From NCBI GenBank assembly GCA_031272655.1, contig JAISTJ010000062.1, positions 1 to 7,016 of the forward strand: 7,016 nt of DNA, in the 5' to 3' direction. The translations under genes and the position numbers were made by a program. This DNA is from Tannerella sp. (GTDB taxonomy: Bacteria; Bacteroidota; Bacteroidia; Bacteroidales; Tannerellaceae). This document shows, in pieces, positions 5,816 to 7,016 of the stretch; position 1 is the stretch's first letter, and each line of letters begins with the position of its first letter. The notes below the pieces were generated by a model. The model was not told where the DNA came from. It saw only the letters and a list, made by a program, of their open reading frames with translations, and did not search any database.

Positions 5816-6800
5816 CCCCGTCGTAGCCCCACTTCAAATACGTAGCCCCCCATGTGAAGCCGGCTCCGAAGGCGGCGAGGATGAGGTTGTCGCCCTTGCG
5901 CAGTTGCGGTTCCCATTCCCAGAGGCAGATAGGGATACTGCCCGAACTGGTATTGCCGTAGCGTTGAATGTTCACCATCACCTTTTCCATAGGCGCTTCG
6001 AGGCGTCTGGCGGCGGCATCTATTATACGGAGGTTAGCCTGGTGCGGTACTATCCAGTCTATGTCTGATTTCTTCAGCCCGTTGCGCAGCACGAGTTCTT
6101 CGGCTACGTCTGCCATCTCCACTACGGCGCGTTTGAAGACCACCTTACCGTCCTGATAGACAGTATGTTCGTGGTTATCCACCGTTTCGTATGAGGGTGG
6201 GCGTTTAGAGCCGCCTGCTTTCATGTGGAGGTGCGGCAGACCGCTACCGTCGGTACGCAGGATACTGTCTATGATACCGTAAGGCTCGTCGGTAGGTTCA
6301 ATCATCACCGCGCCGCATGCGTCGCCGAAGAGCGGGCAGGTGGTGCGGTCGGTGTAGTTAGTGATGGACGTCATCATATCGCCTGCGACGGCGATGATGC
6401 GTTTGTAGCGTCCGGAGCGGATGAAGTTTGCCGCCGTTTCGAGCAGATAGACAAAACCAGAGCAGGCGGCCTGCACGTCAAAGCCGAAAGCCTTCGTGCA
6501 GCCCGTCTCGTAAGCCACTATCGTCGCCATAGGCGGGAAGTGGTAGTCGCCCGTCGAGGTGGCGCATATCACGCCGTCTATCGTCAGCGGGTCGTAGCCG
6601 GTCTTTTGCAGCAGTTCGTTCACAGCATTGATAGCCATGAACGACGTAGCCTTGCCGCCGCGAAGCACGCGCCTCTCCTTGATACCCACGCGCGACATTA
6701 TCCATTCGTCGTTGGTATCAACGATTTTTGCCAGGTCGTCGTTCGTCAGCCTGTCTTCAGGCACATAGCCGCCAATACCTGTAATAACTGCATTAATCAT
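5802..6800 (-). CDS. fabH: Beta-ketoacyl-ACP synthase III (FabH)
   Basis: FabH condenses an acyl-CoA primer, usually acetyl-CoA, with malonyl-ACP to start type II fatty-acid synthesis in the cytosol. The 332-residue protein has the thiolase-fold catalytic triad: Cys113 in AACSGF, His253 in PHQAN and Asn283 in [21 protein letters not shown] (31-44) is the CoA-binding region and [15 protein letters not shown] is the usual C-terminal strand. The LFGDACGA stretch (157-164) replaces the more common GDGAGA; this is a minor variation. The ATG at 6800-6798 lies 3 bp after the rpmF stop, without a visible Shine-Dalgarno, suggesting translational coupling. No plsX lies between rpmF and fabH. Primer preference (straight or branched) cannot be read reliably from the sequence. 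The last codons come from a TTAATTC tandem repeat. Confidence 0.97.
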   Translation of the reverse strand: MINAVITGIGGYVPEDRLTNDDLAKIVDTNDEWIMSRVGIKERRVLRGGKATSFMAINAVNELLQKTGYDPLTIDGVICATSTGDYHFPPMATIVAYETGCTKAFGFDVQAACSGFVYLLETAANFIRSGRYKRIIAVAGDMMTSITNYTDRTTCPLFGDACGAVMIEPTDEPYGIIDSILRTDGSGLPHLHMKAGGSKRPPSYETVDNHEHTVYQDGKVVFKRAVVEMADVAEELVLRNGLKKSDIDWIVPHQANLRIIDAAARRLEAPMEKVMVNIQRYGNTSSGSIPICLWEWEPQLRKGDNLILAAFGAGFTWGATYLKWGYDGGIKN

Positions 6801-6803
6801 CTG

Positions 6804-6989
6804 TTATACAGCGACTTTTTGTTCTATTGCCAATTTGCCTCTGTAGTAGCCGCACTCGCCGCAAACGGTGTGGTAAACGTGCCATGCGCCGCAGTTGGGG
6901 CATGCTGCTAATGCGGGCATCGCCGCCTTGTCGTGCGTTCTGCGTTTTGCAGTACGCGTATTTCCCTGTCTTCTTTTAGGATGTGCCAT
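6804..6989 (-). CDS. rpmF: 50S ribosomal protein L32
   Basis: The 61-residue protein is a complete bL32. It begins MAHPKRRQGNTRTAKRRTH, the basic tail that threads into 23S rRNA. It then has a four-cysteine zinc site, C30-x-x-C33 (CPNCG) and C43-x-x-C46 (CGECG), so it is the zinc-binding form rather than the Cys-less paralogue made under zinc limitation. Its ATG (6989-6987) is preceded by 27 bp of A/T-rich sequence up to the window edge. In many bacteria a DUF177 (YceD) gene precedes rpmF; any such gene would lie outside this window. First visible gene of rpmF-fabH-era. Confidence 0.98.
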   Translation of the reverse strand: MAHPKRRQGNTRTAKRRTHDKAAMPALAACPNCGAWHVYHTVCGECGYYRGKLAIEQKVAV

Positions 6990-7016
6990 AATGTTTTATA
7001 TTTTAATTAATTATCT

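Noticed and set aside
6225..6911. Open plus-strand frame of 228 codons, and others at 4784-5194 and 5493-5791
   Set aside because: Antisense to fabH/rpmF and era respectively; arginine/valine- or histidine-rich composition typical of shadow frames.
6990..7016. End of an upstream gene (possibly DUF177/YceD)
   Set aside because: A TAA is present on the minus strand but 27 bp of A/T-rich sequence cannot support a gene call.

Overview
The window looks like an ordinary chromosomal segment of a member of the Bacteroidota, most likely the order Bacteroidales. Three things point there. The gene set includes a DUF4270 lipoprotein and a short, C-terminally missing 'glycogen synthase' next to panC, a neighbourhood I know from Bacteroides-type genomes. 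The divergent intergenic region carries two boxes matching the Bacteroidota -7 promoter motif TAnnTTTG. Most start codons lack a clear Shine-Dalgarno sequence. I see no transposase, phage gene, CRISPR array, tRNA or rRNA.

Layout. Bases 1-2363 on the minus strand hold panC, then panD (7 bp gap), then a kinase of the aminoglycoside-phosphotransferase fold resembling N-acetylhexosamine 1-kinase. The kinase is open at the left edge of the window. A 127 bp divergent region (2364-2490) follows. From it a plus-strand pair starts: the truncated GT5 protein (2491-3312) and, one base later, a DUF4270 lipoprotein (3314-4765). A 42 bp convergent gap carries a dispersed-type repeat. Bases 4808-6989 on the minus strand hold rpmF, fabH (3 bp gap) and era (64 bp gap containing a hairpin and a tandem repeat). 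Coding density is high and no gap exceeds about 130 bp.

Function. PanC and PanD carry out two steps of pantothenate supply: aspartate to beta-alanine (PanD), then beta-alanine plus pantoate to pantothenate (PanC). rpmF-fabH-era joins ribosomal protein L32, initiation of fatty-acid synthesis, and a GTPase for 30S maturation. It resembles the widespread rpmF-plsX-fabH arrangement but has no plsX in between. The GT5/DUF4270 pair has no established function.

Most notable: (i) the GT5 protein has lost the motifs and the whole domain needed for glycogen synthase activity and is tightly coupled to an uncharacterised outer-envelope lipoprotein; (ii) three unrelated small-repeat families fill three of the short intergenic gaps, and in two cases the repeat supplies the stop codon of the upstream gene; (iii) a perfect 15 bp inverted repeat made of four AACCTT/AAGGTT blocks sits 6 nt before the era start codon. 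I found no convincing new multi-gene system here.
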